Shown: positions 26,519-36,367, counted from the stretch's first letter. The stretch: DNA of 64,000 nucleotides from Candidatus Phosphitivorax anaerolimi (GCA_001896555.1 MPOS01000034.1:186001-250000), one strand, 5' to 3'. Made by a program: numbers and translations. The notes: generated by a model from the letters alone, not told the origin.

Positions 26519-27421
26519 CTAATCCGGACGGAACCCTCGCTCAATATAGCCCCAAATTCCCCCCGAGGGCTGATGCCGCGCCACACAGAGAAGCTGATCG
26601 TCCCCATTGACTACGGCGACATAGTTTCCCTCGGAGTTCTCCACCGTATCAAGAACCCAGGACGATTGGATGGGATTTCCGTCCAGGATCCCCTTCTGCC
26701 CCATGGAAGTGACCCGCACCTTCTGGATATGCAGCGCACGGGAAAGAGGGATGATGACCTCTTCCCCTTTTCCCGCCTTCTCTTTCAGCTCTTGCAGCGT
26801 CATGGCGTCGTCCACGTGGAATCCTTCGCTGCGCAGTCTCCTGAGCTCCCTCAGGTAGCCCCCGCACCCCAGGGAAGCCCCCAGGTCGCGGGCAATGGAC
26901 CGGATGTATGTCCCGCGGGAGCAGACGATACGGACATCCACCCAGTCGGCCCCGTGGGACAGGATATCCACCCTTTCGATATGGACCTGCTTTTCCCTCG
27001 GCGGGATATCAATATTCGCCCGTGTCAGCTTGTACAGGGGGCGTCCCTGGAACTTCTGGGCGCAATACCGGGGCGGGGTTTGATTGATCCAGCCCGTATG
27101 TTCGCGGAACCATTTCCGGACGGATTCGACATCCACGGAGACGTTGGTGAAATGTTCGATGGGCTCTCCGGTCACGTCGTCCGTATCAGTGAACATGTCG
27201 AATCCGATGGTCGCAAGGTACTCTTTCTGGTGGGCGTTCATGAAGGGAAGCAGCTTGGTGCCCTGCCCGACCCCGATGCACAGGAGTCCGGTGGCAAAGG
27301 GGTCCAGTGAGCCGAAGTGCCCGGCCCGCTTCACCTTCAGGGCCTTCATGACCTCATCGACCACCCTGCGCGACGTGACGTCCTTGGGCTTGTCTATGAG
27401 TACTACGCCTTGCTTACCCAC
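26519..27421 (-). CDS. truB: tRNA pseudouridine-55 synthase
   Basis: The 300-residue enzyme modifies U55 in the T loop of tRNA. The catalytic Asp is in GHFGSLDPFATGLL, and the C-terminal PUA-like region ends in RGFRPD. It starts at GTG 27421 with AAGGAA upstream, inside the end of nrnA. Standard place in the nusA-infB operon. Confidence 0.96.
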   Translation of the reverse strand: MGKQGVVLIDKPKDVTSRRVVDEVMKALKVKRAGHFGSLDPFATGLLCIGVGQGTKLLPFMNAHQKEYLATIGFDMFTDTDDVTGEPIEHFTNVSVDVESVRKWFREHTGWINQTPPRYCAQKFQGRPLYKLTRANIDIPPREKQVHIERVDILSHGADWVDVRIVCSRGTYIRSIARDLGASLGCGGYLRELRRLRSEGFHVDDAMTLQELKEKAGKGEEVIIPLSRALHIQKVRVTSMGQKGILDGNPIQSSWVLDTVENSEGNYVAVVNGDDQLLCVARHQPSGGIWGYIERGFRPD

Positions 27422-28332
27422 TTCATTCCTTCCTCGATCACCTGTTCGATCAGTTCGTCGGCCCGGCCTTTCTGGGTAAATCCCGCAGCCATGCCGTGCC
27501 CGCCCCCTCCGAAGGCCCGGGCCGTTTTCAGCGCTGCATCGGAGCCTTTGCTCCGGATGGAGCCGTGAACGGTGTCCGGGTTCAATTCACGCAGGAGCAC
27601 CACCATCTCAGCCCCGGAGAGAGAGGCCAGCTCCTCGACGATCCCGGAGGCGTCGTCCGGGTTCGCGCGGATGACCCCGAAATCCTGATAGCGGATATAA
27701 CTGCCGTATATTCTTCCCGACTGCACGAGCCTGTCCATGACCAGACAGAGGATGTGATAGTATTTCAAACTCCTGGTACGCTTCAACCGATAGGCGATCT
27801 GGCTCGCATCCGCCCCTGCCTTGGTGAGCTCATAGGCCGCCTTGAACACCCTGGGCGAGGTGTTCGCGTGGATAAACCCGCCGGTATCGCCGAAAATGCC
27901 CATGTAGATGTTGGAGGCGATCGCGGGGGTGATCTCCACAGCAAGCTCCCGTATCAGGTCATAAACCATCTCCGAGGCGGACGATTTCTGCGAATCGATC
28001 CAGGATGCTTCGCCGTATGTGCCGTTGGTGCGATGGTGGTCGATCACCACGACCTTCCCCTGGGGATTGACCCCGCCAAGGAGCTTCACGTCGGAGACAT
28101 CGAGAAGGATGGAAATTTCGGGTACTATCCCCTTTTTCTGCCTGGGTTCTGCGGTGAACAGCAGGGGTTCGGGAATGGGGGTGGGGTAGATCAGGCGCAC
28201 GGACTTTCCCAGTGAGTTCAGGGCATGGGCAAGGGCACGGCTTGAGCCGACGGCATCTTCGTCAGGGCCCTCGTGGGTGATGATCTCAAAGCGGTCGTGT
28301 TGATGTATGATTTCAGCTATCCGGTTTTTCAT
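27403..28332 (-). CDS. nrnA: DHH-family nanoRNase / pAp phosphatase
   Basis: The 309-residue protein has the first metal motif as THEGPDEDAVGS, the DHH motif in VVIDHHRTNG, and the C-terminal DHHA1 RNA-binding motif FGGGGHGMAAG. NrnA degrades short RNAs and dephosphorylates pAp; it replaces Orn in many bacteria. I chose ATG 28332, which still overlaps rbfA by 20 bases; a TTG three codons earlier is possible. Confidence 0.93.
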   Translation of the reverse strand: MKNRIAEIIHQHDRFEIITHEGPDEDAVGSSRALAHALNSLGKSVRLIYPTPIPEPLLFTAEPRQKKGIVPEISILLDVSDVKLLGGVNPQGKVVVIDHHRTNGTYGEASWIDSQKSSASEMVYDLIRELAVEITPAIASNIYMGIFGDTGGFIHANTSPRVFKAAYELTKAGADASQIAYRLKRTRSLKYYHILCLVMDRLVQSGRIYGSYIRYQDFGVIRANPDDASGIVEELASLSGAEMVVLLRELNPDTVHGSIRSKGSDAALKTARAFGGGGHGMAAGFTQKGRADELIEQVIEEGMKWVSKA

Positions 28333-28675
28333 CCTTATCAAGCTTTTCCAGAATCTCGTCTATCCTCGATCCATAATCGAAGGATGCATCGTACATGAAT
28401 GTCAGCTCCGGCACGTGCTTTATTCGAAGCTGCCTGCTCAACTCGCGCCTCAAGAAACCGGCGGCGCTCTGAAGGCCCTGCTGGGCCTGTTCCTGCCGCT
28501 CGGGATCCGAGATGCAGTAAAACACCCGCCCCACCCGGAGATCGACGCTGACCTCGACGCCGGTAATGGTCACCCCGTCTACCCGGGGGTCTTTTACCTT
28601 GCGTTGAATGAGCTCGGCAATGGTCTGCCTGATGAGGTCGCCGACCCGTGCCTGCCTCTTGGTAACCAGCTTCAT
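28313..28675 (-). CDS. rbfA: Ribosome-binding factor A
   Basis: The 120-residue KH-like protein assists late 30S maturation. The N-terminus ARVGDLIRQTIAELIQRKVK and the central VSVDLRVGRVFYC match the family. It overlaps the DUF503 gene by four bases and nrnA by 20. Confidence 0.96.
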   Translation of the reverse strand: MKLVTKRQARVGDLIRQTIAELIQRKVKDPRVDGVTITGVEVSVDLRVGRVFYCISDPERQEQAQQGLQSAAGFLRRELSRQLRIKHVPELTFMYDASFDYGSRIDEILEKLDKDEKPDS

Positions 28676-28956
28676 ATGTGTATGATCTCCATTTTCCGGT
28701 CGACCACCTCTGCATCCGGAAACTCAGAAAGGAACGAAAAGATCTTGTCCAAAACCGAATTCACGTACGAGGAATCGTTGCTGACCAGGGCAAACCCCAG
28801 GGTGGCGGCCTGCCACTTGTCCTGATCATCCACCTCGGCCATGGAGATGTTCATCTTGGAAACACGGTCTTTCATGGATTTGAGGGTCTTGCGCTTCTCC
28901 TTGAGGGACCGCGCCCCTATGATCCTGAGTCTGATCTCACAGGCGCCGATGATCAC
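28672..28956 (-). CDS. DUF503 (YlxP-like) small protein
   Basis: The 94-residue protein begins [20 protein letters not shown] at GTG 28956. An upstream ATG extension to 29046 exists but lies wholly inside infB and is rejected. The start shares the GTGA sequence with the infB stop. YlxP proteins sit between infB and rbfA in many bacteria and are thought to help ribosome assembly. Confidence 0.9.
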   Translation of the reverse strand: MIIGACEIRLRIIGARSLKEKRKTLKSMKDRVSKMNISMAEVDDQDKWQAATLGFALVSNDSSYVNSVLDKIFSFLSEFPDAEVVDRKMEIIHI

Positions 28957-31562
28957 TCGATCTCCGCCTCTACCTTCTGATGAGTGTAGGCCTCGATGAC
29001 GTCGCCCGTTTTGATGTCGTTGAACCCGCTCAGGCCGATGCCGCATTCATAGCCGCTCTGCACCTCGCGCACATCTTCCTTGAAGCGCTTGAGGGAATCC
29101 ACCTTGCCCTCGAAGACAACGACATTGTCGCGCAGCAGCCGGACATTCGCTCCCCTTGTGATCTGCCCTTCGGTCACCATGCATCCGGCGATGGTGCCGA
29201 CCTTGGGCACCTTGAACAGATCTCTCACCTGGGCGCGGCCCTGGACGATCTCTTCGTATACCGGCTCGAGCATGCCCTTGAGGGCCTTTTTGATGTCTTC
29301 GATAAGATCATAGATGATGGTGTAGAGCTTTATCTCAACATTGTATTTCTTGGCCAGGGCACTGGCGGTCGGTTCGGGCCGCACGTTGAAGCCGATCACG
29401 ATGGCATCCGCCGTCGAGGCGAGCAGGACGTCGTTTTCGGTGATGCCGCCCACAGCAGAATGGATGACGTTGACCCTCAGATCTTCGCCGGTGTCAATCC
29501 CCGTCACCGTGTTCTGGATGGCCTCTACGGTGCCGTGGACATCCCCCTTGATAATGAGGTTGAGATCCTTGATCTTTCCTTCCCTCACCTGGCTATAGAG
29601 ATCTTCCAGGGTGACCTTTTCCTTGGGCTCCTGTCTCTGCTGCCGCTGGATCTCATTGCTCTCACGGAAATACGAGACAATGTCCTTTGCCTTCTTTTCA
29701 TTGGGAACGACAAAGAAGGTATCTCCGGCAGAGGGGAGCTCGGAAAATCCGATGATCTCAACCGGCATGGCGGGAGTGGCTTGAGAGATAGGCTTCCCGG
29801 TAAAGTCGAACATCCCCCTGGCCCTGCCCCATGTGGAACCCACGACAAAGGTGTCGCCGCGCTTGAGTTCGCCGCTCTGGATAAGGACTGTCGCCATGGG
29901 ACCCCTGGCCTTATCGAGCTTTGATTCCAGCACGACGCCGCGCGCCCCGTCTTTTCGGGATGATTTGATATCCAGAACCTCTGCCTGCAGAAGGATCATT
30001 TCCAGCAGATCGTCGATTCCGATGCGGTTCTTTGCGGACACATCGACGAAGATTGTATCGCCGCCCCAGCTTTCCGGGACAAGTCCGATCTCTGCAAGCT
30101 GCTCCCTGACCCTCTGGGGATTGGCGCCTGGCTTGTCGATCTTGTTGACCGCCACCAGGATGGGAATGTTCGCTGCCCGGGCGTGATTTATCGCCTCTCT
30201 TGTCTGGTCCATAACCCCGTCGTCCGCAGCCACCACGAGCACCACGAAGTCCGTCACCTGAGCCCCCCTCGAACGCATGGAGGTAAACGCCTCGTGCCCG
30301 GGCGTGTCGATGAAGGTGATGGTCTTCCCGTTACACCGGGCCTGGTATGCACCGATGTGCTGGGTGATTCCGCCATACTCGCTGTCGATGACATTTTCCT
30401 GCCGGATGGCATCCAGCAGGGAGGTCTTGCCGTGGTCGACGTGACCCATGACCGTAACGACCGGAGGCCTGGGTTCGAGCTCCTCCGGTGAAAAGGTGGG
30501 AGGAACGAGATAGGTTTCTTTGATCTCATCGCGGACCTCTTCCACCTCGAAGCCGAGCTCGGAAGCGACAAACGATGCCTCGTCCGCAGTGATGTACTGG
30601 TTCATGTTGGCCATGACGCCGAGATCCATGAGGATGCGGATGACATCCGAGGCCTTGACCCCCATTTCTTTCGCGAGGCTGGAGACTGTGACGGCTCTTC
30701 CGATGCGGATCTTCTTTTTCCTGGCCTGCATGGACTGTGCCGCGGCCCTTCTATCTCTCCGCTTCTTCTGCTTTTTGCCGAACACGGTCCTTTCCGAGCC
30801 GTAGAGGTCGCTCTGGGTGTATACTTCCTTCTCTTTCTCCTTCGGCTTCTTCAACTTCTTCGCGGCATGGCGGGCTATGTCGTCTTCCCCTTCCTCAGGA
30901 AGCTCGATGATCTCGGGGGCCTTGACCTTCTTGCCCTTCTTCTTTTCCTTCTTTTTCTTCTCCTCTTTCTTTTCCGCTTCCTTTTCTTCCTCCAAAGGCA
31001 CAGGAGGCGCAGGCTTCACCTCTGGAGCTTCTTTCTCGCGGGGCTGCTCCTCTGCAGGGGCTTCAGGCCTTTCCTCGGGAACCGAAGGCGCAGCAACAGG
31101 CCCTTCCTGCGGAACTGCCGGTTCCGGCGCCACCTCAGCGGCTTCGCCGGCAGGAACGCTCGGAGTCTCTGCCTCTGCGGCAGCGGGCTGCTCTTCCTCA
31201 ACCGGCTTCGGGGCTTTTTTCTGCTCTTTCTTCTCGGGCTTTTCCTCGACGGCTTCTACGGCCGTCACCTCTTCGGGCTCGGAAGGCTCCACCACCTGCT
31301 TTTCAGGAGAGGGGGCGACCCGGGCTCTGCGCCTGATAATGTTGGCGCTGACGCGCTTTTCAACATACGATTCCTGCGGAAGCTCATCGGGCTGCTTTTC
31401 GGTCTCTTTCACGAACCGCTTTTTTATCCTTCCGATATCGTGCACATCGATCAGGCTCATATTGTTCTCGACCGATATCGCAAGGTCTTTCGCAACCTTC
31501 ATCAGCTCCCTTGCATCGATGTTCAACTCTTTTGCTAATTCAAAAACCCGCATCTTTTTCAT
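28953..31562 (-). CDS. infB: Translation initiation factor IF-2
   Basis: The 869-residue GTPase places initiator tRNA on the 30S subunit. An IF2_N helical domain (1-50) is followed by about 200 residues rich in Pro, Glu, Lys and Ala, a second IF2_N segment (near 290), then the G domain with [30 protein letters not shown] and NKID, and domains II-IV. Start overlaps ylxR by four bases. Confidence 0.98.
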   Translation of the reverse strand: MKKMRVFELAKELNIDARELMKVAKDLAISVENNMSLIDVHDIGRIKKRFVKETEKQPDELPQESYVEKRVSANIIRRRARVAPSPEKQVVEPSEPEEVTAVEAVEEKPEKKEQKKAPKPVEEEQPAAAEAETPSVPAGEAAEVAPEPAVPQEGPVAAPSVPEERPEAPAEEQPREKEAPEVKPAPPVPLEEEKEAEKKEEKKKKEKKKGKKVKAPEIIELPEEGEDDIARHAAKKLKKPKEKEKEVYTQSDLYGSERTVFGKKQKKRRDRRAAAQSMQARKKKIRIGRAVTVSSLAKEMGVKASDVIRILMDLGVMANMNQYITADEASFVASELGFEVEEVRDEIKETYLVPPTFSPEELEPRPPVVTVMGHVDHGKTSLLDAIRQENVIDSEYGGITQHIGAYQARCNGKTITFIDTPGHEAFTSMRSRGAQVTDFVVLVVAADDGVMDQTREAINHARAANIPILVAVNKIDKPGANPQRVREQLAEIGLVPESWGGDTIFVDVSAKNRIGIDDLLEMILLQAEVLDIKSSRKDGARGVVLESKLDKARGPMATVLIQSGELKRGDTFVVGSTWGRARGMFDFTGKPISQATPAMPVEIIGFSELPSAGDTFFVVPNEKKAKDIVSYFRESNEIQRQQRQEPKEKVTLEDLYSQVREGKIKDLNLIIKGDVHGTVEAIQNTVTGIDTGEDLRVNVIHSAVGGITENDVLLASTADAIVIGFNVRPEPTASALAKKYNVEIKLYTIIYDLIEDIKKALKGMLEPVYEEIVQGRAQVRDLFKVPKVGTIAGCMVTEGQITRGANVRLLRDNVVVFEGKVDSLKRFKEDVREVQSGYECGIGLSGFNDIKTGDVIEAYTHQKVEAEIE

Positions 31563-32125
31563 CTTGCCAGCCCCTTGGAAGAAAGCAAATCATACTTCTG
31601 CAGATTCATCGCCAGCCGTGGAGCGATCGGGCACTCACTGCTCACGATCAGCCACGTACTGCTGCATTCACAACCCTCAGGCAGGCGGTAGACCTTTGCC
31701 CCGCCGGCTCGTGCAGCCGTATGCGTTCCCACTTTCTCGTCCGGGGGATTATCGCCACAATACAGTACCAGGTCGTCCTCCCGGACAGTTTTCTCTTCAC
31801 GCAGGCCATCCTTCAGATAGGCCGTTTTCTTACACCGTATGAGGTCTTCTTTGATCATGTTCGATAATTCTTCCCGCACCTCATAAATAAGTTCGTTTAC
31901 CTGCTCTCGTTTCCGAAAATAGCTGGATCTCACCCTTTTATTCTTGTAGGCCTTTACAAAGCACTGCTCACCGGGACAGAGGTAAAAGCCCCTGCCCTCC
32001 AGGCGGCCTTCCCGGTCAAAGACGGCTTCCGCCGAAGGTCTGCTGACAAACCGAAGCAGTTCCGTCTTGGGCCGGACCTTTCTGCATCCGACACACTGTC
32101 TCTGTGGTTGGTGTCTGCTATCCAC
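31559..32125 (-). CDS. ylxR: YlxR (DUF448) RNA-binding protein with C-terminal extension
   Basis: The first 90 residues are the YlxR domain: QRQCVGCRKVRPKTELLRFV, GRGFYLCPGEQCF and a basic tail. The remaining 95 residues, with ECSSTWLIVSSECP, may be a diverged L7Ae-like ribosomal domain (YlxQ-type), as found fused or adjacent in other genomes; this is inference. It starts at GTG 32125 and overlaps nusA by eight bases. Confidence 0.88.
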   Translation of the reverse strand: MDSRHQPQRQCVGCRKVRPKTELLRFVSRPSAEAVFDREGRLEGRGFYLCPGEQCFVKAYKNKRVRSSYFRKREQVNELIYEVREELSNMIKEDLIRCKKTAYLKDGLREEKTVREDDLVLYCGDNPPDEKVGTHTAARAGGAKVYRLPEGCECSSTWLIVSSECPIAPRLAMNLQKYDLLSSKGLAR

Positions 32126-33353
32126 TCACTCCCACCGATGCCTTTTTTATCAGCTCTCTCGCCAGATTTTCATCGATTCCTTCAAACTCCAGGAGGTCTT
32201 CCTCCTTTGCCTTGGCCAGATCCTCGATGGTCCGATAACCGGCTTCCATCAGGGCTTCAGCCAGCGATTCATCGAGTTCATTGATGCTGGTCAATGCCGT
32301 GCCCTCCTCGGAAGAAACGCTCTCTTCGGCATGCTCGGAGCGGACATCGATCTTCCAGCCCGTGAGCTTGGCCACAAGCCTGACATTCTGTCCCTTTCTC
32401 CCGATGGCAAGGCTGAGCTGATCATCCGCGACGACCACATCCATGCTCCAGGCAGACTTGTCCACAATCACCTTTGACACCCGGGCGGGAGAAAGGGCAT
32501 TGCAGACGAACCTGACCGGATCTTCCGACCATACGACGATATCCTGCCTCTCGCCTTTCAGCTCCTGGATCACATTCTGCACCCGTGCTCCCTTTACGCC
32601 GACGCAGGTTCCCACCGGATCCACCTTGGGGTCGTGCGAGCGCACAGCGATCTTCGCCCGAACCCCGGGCTCCCGCGCTACCGCTACTATCTCCACGATT
32701 CCCTCGGTGACCTCCGGTACTTCCATCTCGTAGAGCTTGACGAGAAACCTCGGATGGGTGCGGGAGAGTTCTATCTGCGGCATTCTCAACGACTTGGTCA
32801 CGTCCAGGATAAGGGCCTGAATGCGGTCGCCCCTCCTGAAGGACTCACCAGGGATCATTTCCTTTTCGCGCAGGATCGCCTCGGCCTTCCCGAGGTTGAC
32901 AATGGCATCGCGCCTGTCGAACCGGTGTACGAAGCCCGATACCAGCTCGCCCTTCCGGTCGATGAACTCGTTATAAACCGCGTCGCGCTCAACTTCCTTC
33001 ACCTTCTGCACGATCACCTGCTTGGCGCTCTGGGCGGCGATCCTCCCCAGTTTGGAGGAATCGAGCTTCTCTCCGAGCTCATCGCCGATCTGGCAGTTGG
33101 GATCGAGCTTTCGAGCTTCTTTGAGAGATATCTGGGTATTCGGATCTTCAACCTCTTCAGAGATAACCTTGAACTGGAAGACCTCCACCTCGTCGAGCTC
33201 AGGGTTATAGTGCGCTTCGATGTTGTCGTAATCGCCATAGACCTTTTTGGCAGCACTCTGCACCGCAGCCTCTACCACCTGCACCAGGTCTTCTTCCCTG
33301 AGGCCCTTTTCCTTTACGATCAACTCAATGACTTTTGAAAGATTTAAAACCAT
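32118..33353 (-). CDS. nusA: Transcription elongation/termination factor NusA
   Basis: The 411-residue protein has the N-terminal RNA-polymerase-binding domain, an S1 domain (GELVSGFVHRFDRRDAIVNLG), two KH domains (CVGVKGARVQNVIQELKGE and SLAIGRKGQNVRLVAKLTGW) and a short C-terminal helix-hairpin region (EALMEAGYRTIEDLAKAKEE) instead of the two acidic repeats of E. coli. AGGAGAAGG sits next to the ATG. Confidence 0.97.
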   Translation of the reverse strand: MVLNLSKVIELIVKEKGLREEDLVQVVEAAVQSAAKKVYGDYDNIEAHYNPELDEVEVFQFKVISEEVEDPNTQISLKEARKLDPNCQIGDELGEKLDSSKLGRIAAQSAKQVIVQKVKEVERDAVYNEFIDRKGELVSGFVHRFDRRDAIVNLGKAEAILREKEMIPGESFRRGDRIQALILDVTKSLRMPQIELSRTHPRFLVKLYEMEVPEVTEGIVEIVAVAREPGVRAKIAVRSHDPKVDPVGTCVGVKGARVQNVIQELKGERQDIVVWSEDPVRFVCNALSPARVSKVIVDKSAWSMDVVVADDQLSLAIGRKGQNVRLVAKLTGWKIDVRSEHAEESVSSEEGTALTSINELDESLAEALMEAGYRTIEDLAKAKEEDLLEFEGIDENLARELIKKASVGVSG

Positions 33354-33361
33354 ACCTTCTC

Positions 33362-33796
33362 CTAGAGATCGAATTCCAGATTGGCCTTCTGGATATCCAT
33401 AAACGGCACCTCCTGTTGCGTGCCGTCTATGTCAATCAGAACACTTTCTTCTGCCAATCCCTTGATTGTTCCCCGGAATGTTCCCTCTCTCGTCTGTATT
33501 TTTACCTTTCTCCCGGCAAAGTGCTCGAATTCCTTCAGCGTCTTGATCCTCCGGTTGAGGCCCGGCGACGATACCTCAAGCCGGTACGACCCCTCGATGG
33601 GATCGTTCGTATCCAAAAGCAGACTTACCCTGCGGTTGACTGAAACGCAATCGTCCAGAGTGACCCCGCCCGGCTTGTCGATGGTGATACGCAGGAGTCC
33701 CCGGGAAAAGTCCATGTCGATGAGCTCAAAGCCCATCACGGCCACTTCCGGCGCCACCAGCTTATATAATTTTTTCTCCTGTTCTGTCTGCTTCAT
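33362..33796 (-). CDS. rimP: Ribosome maturation factor RimP
   Basis: The 144-residue protein helps 30S assembly. It starts at ATG 33796 (MKQTEQEKKLYKLVAPEVA); a much longer open frame through the tRNA is an artefact. Conserved LEVSSPGLNRRIK is present. The striking point is that the T run of an intrinsic terminator ends eight bases before this ATG, and no ribosome-binding site is visible, so translation from read-through RNA must begin beside the hairpin. Confidence 0.95.
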   Translation of the reverse strand: MKQTEQEKKLYKLVAPEVAVMGFELIDMDFSRGLLRITIDKPGGVTLDDCVSVNRRVSLLLDTNDPIEGSYRLEVSSPGLNRRIKTLKEFEHFAGRKVKIQTREGTFRGTIKGLAEESVLIDIDGTQQEVPFMDIQKANLEFDL

Positions 33797-33804
33797 TATG
33801 AAAT

Positions 33805-33828
33805 AAAAAAGTGGGCTATCGCCCACTT
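33805..33828 (-). terminator. Terminator/attenuator between tRNA-Gly and rimP
   Basis: On the minus strand AAGTGGGC-GATA-GCCCACTT (33828-33809) is a perfect 8-bp hairpin that runs into TTTT at 33808-33805. It should end most tRNA-Gly transcripts and sets the read-through that feeds the rimP-nusA-infB operon. Confidence 0.88.
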
Positions 33829-33875
33829 CGTATCCCCCACATTCCTGTTCTTTCGCTTCCCATACGTGTATCAAA

Positions 33876-33948
33876 AGCGGGCAACGGGATTCGAACCCGC
33901 GACATTCAGCTTGGGAAGCTGACACTCTACCAACTGAGCTATGCCCGC
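33876..33948 (-). tRNA. tRNA-Gly (anticodon CCC)
   Basis: This is a 73-base cloverleaf with acceptor GCGGGCA/TGCCCGC, D arm TAGCTCAGTTGGTAGA, anticodon stem TCAGC/GCTGA around loop TTCCCAA, and T arm GGGTTCGAATCCC. The discriminator base is T, usual for Gly. CCA is not encoded. It leads the nusA operon, as tRNA metY does in E. coli. Confidence 0.95.
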
Positions 33949-33959
33949 ACTGAGTTACT

Positions 33960-33988
33960 CTAATAGAATATGCCCTATGGTTTGTCAA
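33960..33988 (-). promoter_or_regulatory. Promoter of tRNA-Gly and the rimP-nusA-infB operon
   Basis: On the minus strand TTGACA (33983-33988) and TATTAG (33960-33965) are exactly 17 bases apart; the tRNA starts 12 bases after the -10 element. The only other hairpin before rimP is the terminator. Confidence 0.82.
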
Positions 33989-34158
33989 CAAATCTTTAGC
34001 AAACCTCAAGGCTAAGGGATTCCTAGGGTTTGAAGAAGAATTTTTTGATGTGAATGGACTATACCATTCATTGCATGTGATTTCAACTCTCTTATCTGCA
34101 AGAGCTGGCCCCATACGCAATGGATTTTCCACGAGCCGGCGGGGCGATGATCTCTTCC

Positions 34159-34566
34159 TCAGCTGTTCGTATCGGGAATGATCTTCAGGAGGACCGAGCG
34201 GTTCCTGGGTCCGTCGAACTCGGCGAGAAAGACACCCTGCCATGTCCCCAGGACCAGCGCGCCCCCTTCTACGATGAGCATGACATCAAACCCCATGAGG
34301 CTCGCCTTGATGTGAGCATCTGCATTCCCCTCCAGATGCCGGTAATCCCCCTGACGGGGGACTAGGCGCTCCAGGGTTGCAAGGATGTCTTCTTTCACGG
34401 CAGGATCGGCGTTTTCGTTGATCGTGATCCCGCAGGTGGTGTGGGGGACATAAGCAAGGACCAGGCCGCTGGACACATGCTCGCTTTTCAATACGTTCCT
34501 GATATTCGCCGTTATATCGACAAACTGGGTTTTGCCCGTGGTTCTGACTTCCAGACGCTTGAGCAT
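34159..34566 (-). CDS. YjbQ family protein (UPF0047)
   Basis: The 135-residue protein starts at ATG 34566 with AGGAGG upstream. The conserved VPHTTCGITINENAD, DYRHLEGNADAHIKAS and GTWQGVFLAEFDGPR are present with the metal-site His residues. Some members show thiamine-phosphate synthase activity in vitro; the usual role is unknown. Confidence 0.93.
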   Translation of the reverse strand: MLKRLEVRTTGKTQFVDITANIRNVLKSEHVSSGLVLAYVPHTTCGITINENADPAVKEDILATLERLVPRQGDYRHLEGNADAHIKASLMGFDVMLIVEGGALVLGTWQGVFLAEFDGPRNRSVLLKIIPDTNS

Positions 34567-34602
34567 ATCGTGCCTCCTTTTCACCCGTGATTCATATGGC
34601 AT

Positions 34603-34830
34603 GGGTCATTTGAAGGGTAAGCCCTTCGACCCTGCCTCAAGAAAAAACGTTTACCGTTACTGTGCCCTCATCTCCAGAGTACGCCTGAGGCGGACTTGGA
34701 ATCTGGAGGGTTTTCTGCCCCCTTCAATTGCGTCAGCTCGATCACGCACGAGGCTAAGCGGCCCGCAGAGACGAACCCGAACGTTCTCTTGCGGGCGGTC
34801 AGGCTCGATAACGCGCAAATCGGGTTCATT
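34603..34830. other. Intergenic region with several hairpins between yjbQ and tatD
   Basis: No gene is seen. CTCCAGA (34672-34678) pairs with TCTGGAG (34702-34708) and encloses CGCC-TGA-GGCG; GCCCGCA plus GAGA (34761-34771) pairs with TCTC plus TGCGGGC (34785-34796) with one bulged T. Imperfect direct repeats of CAG(G)CTCGAT(C/A)ACGC lie at 34733-34747 and 34799-34814. It may encode a structured RNA; the strand is unclear. Confidence 0.4.
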
Positions 34831-35613
34831 TCAGCCTGATCTGTTCGCCCTCGTAAACAGACGGAAAAAGTTCTCCGTCGTGATCTCGGCCATCCGTTCA
34901 GCGTCGATTTTTCTGATCGCTGCCAGCTCCCTGATCGTCTCGATCAGAAAGGAAGGCTCGTTCCTCTTCCCCCGATAGGGAACAGGGGCAAGGTACGGCG
35001 CATCCGTTTCCACAAGGAGAGCTTCCAACGGACAGACCTTCACCGCATCCCTGAGTACTGCGGCATTTTTATAGGTGAGAACGCCCGGCACGGAAAGGAA
35101 AAACCCCTTGCCGACGATATATTCGGCCATGTCGGCGTCTCCGGAAAAACAATGAAACACACCGCCAAGGGACCAGGCATTCTCTTCATCCAGCAGATCC
35201 AGGGTATGCCGGTGAGCGTCACGATCATGGATGATCAGAGGGAGCGAGCACGTTCTGGCAAGCTCGACATGAGCCCTGAAGAGCTCTTTCTGCCGATTCT
35301 CCGTGTCCGGCGTGCGATACAGATCGAAACCGGTCTCCCCCACAGCGACGATCTTGTCGTTTTGTGTCAGTGGCTCAAGTGCGAGCACATCCTCCGAAGA
35401 AAACACGCCTGCCATCTGTGGATGGATGCCGACGCTTGCAAAAAGACCATCCCCTGTTTCCGCCGTTGCGAGCGCACGGCGGGTGTCATCCGGATCGATG
35501 CCTACCAGAAGCATGGCTTTTACCCCTGCCTGGCGGGCCCTGTCCATCACCTTGGAGCGGTCTTGCCGGAAGTCGTTGAAATGGAGGTGATTGTGGGAGT
35601 CGACCAGGTTCAC
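34831..35613 (-). CDS. tatD: TatD family metal-dependent hydrolase
   Basis: The 260-residue TIM-barrel hydrolase has metal ligands in VDSHNHLHF, VGETGFDLYR, LIIHDRDAH and VETDAPYLAPVPYRGKRNEP. TatD proteins act as 3'-5' DNases in repair. The start is GTG 35613, one base after the stop of suhB, so the two are coupled. Confidence 0.95.
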   Translation of the reverse strand: MNLVDSHNHLHFNDFRQDRSKVMDRARQAGVKAMLLVGIDPDDTRRALATAETGDGLFASVGIHPQMAGVFSSEDVLALEPLTQNDKIVAVGETGFDLYRTPDTENRQKELFRAHVELARTCSLPLIIHDRDAHRHTLDLLDEENAWSLGGVFHCFSGDADMAEYIVGKGFFLSVPGVLTYKNAAVLRDAVKVCPLEALLVETDAPYLAPVPYRGKRNEPSFLIETIRELAAIRKIDAERMAEITTENFFRLFTRANRSG

Positions 35614-35614
35614 G

Positions 35615-36367
35615 CTACATGAGCCTCCTTAAATCATCATGGATATTCCCGTTGCTTGCAAGGATGTCACCGTGGTACGGATCGAATTCTTCTCCGGAAA
35701 AACCGGTAACCCTGCCTCCGGCCTCCAGGAGAACAACCACCCCGCCGGCCAGGTCCCAGGGATGGAGACCGACCTCCCAGAATCCATCGAAAGACCCCGA
35801 TGCCACAAAACACAAGTCCAAGGCGGCGGATCCGAACCTCCGGATCCCCTGCACCTCGCGAAGGATTCTACTGAAACGCGACATCGAATCATCAAGCCCG
35901 GTCAGTGAGTAGGGAAACCCCGTAACCACAAGCGAGTCGATGAGATGGGAGGCACGAGAGACGGTTATTTTTTCACCGTTACGGAAGGCCCCTTTTTCGG
36001 ATTGAGCGGAGAAAAGATCGCCGCTCATAGGATTGTAGCATACCCCGATGTAGGGCTTATTCCCTTTGAAGACACCGAGAGAAACACAGAAGAAGGGGAT
36101 CCCATGGACGAAATTCACGGTTCCGTCAAGGGGATCGACGAACCAGGTGTATTCATGCCCGGTTGTCTTGTTTACCCCTTCTTCGGCGATGATGGTGTGA
36201 TGTGGGAACTCACGTTCGATCCCCTCGATGATTATGTCCTGGGAGTTCCGGTCGATCTGGGTCACCAGATCGATTCTGCCCTTGTGCTCGACGTTCAGCT
36301 TTTTCCCGAAGTTCTCCTTAAGATACTCTCCGGCTTTTTTTGCAAGATTGACCGTGAAATTCAACAT
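35615..36367 (-). CDS. suhB: Inositol monophosphatase family protein
   Basis: The 250-residue phosphatase has the metal motifs IIAEEGVN and VDPLDGTVNFVHGIPFFCVS and the C-terminal HPWDLAGGVVVLLEAGG. AAGGG six bases before ATG 36367 favours this start over ATG 36397. In E. coli SuhB also joins rRNA antitermination with NusA; here the nusA operon is a few genes away. It is divergent from the membrane protein at 36412. Confidence 0.93.
   Translation of the reverse strand: MLNFTVNLAKKAGEYLKENFGKKLNVEHKGRIDLVTQIDRNSQDIIIEGIEREFPHHTIIAEEGVNKTTGHEYTWFVDPLDGTVNFVHGIPFFCVSLGVFKGNKPYIGVCYNPMSGDLFSAQSEKGAFRNGEKITVSRASHLIDSLVVTGFPYSLTGLDDSMSRFSRILREVQGIRRFGSAALDLCFVASGSFDGFWEVGLHPWDLAGGVVVLLEAGGRVTGFSGEEFDPYHGDILASNGNIHDDLRRLM

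Noticed and set aside
33797-34243. N-terminal extension of rimP to 34243
   Set aside because: The extension runs through tRNA-Gly and its promoter and terminator; RimP homology begins at 33796.
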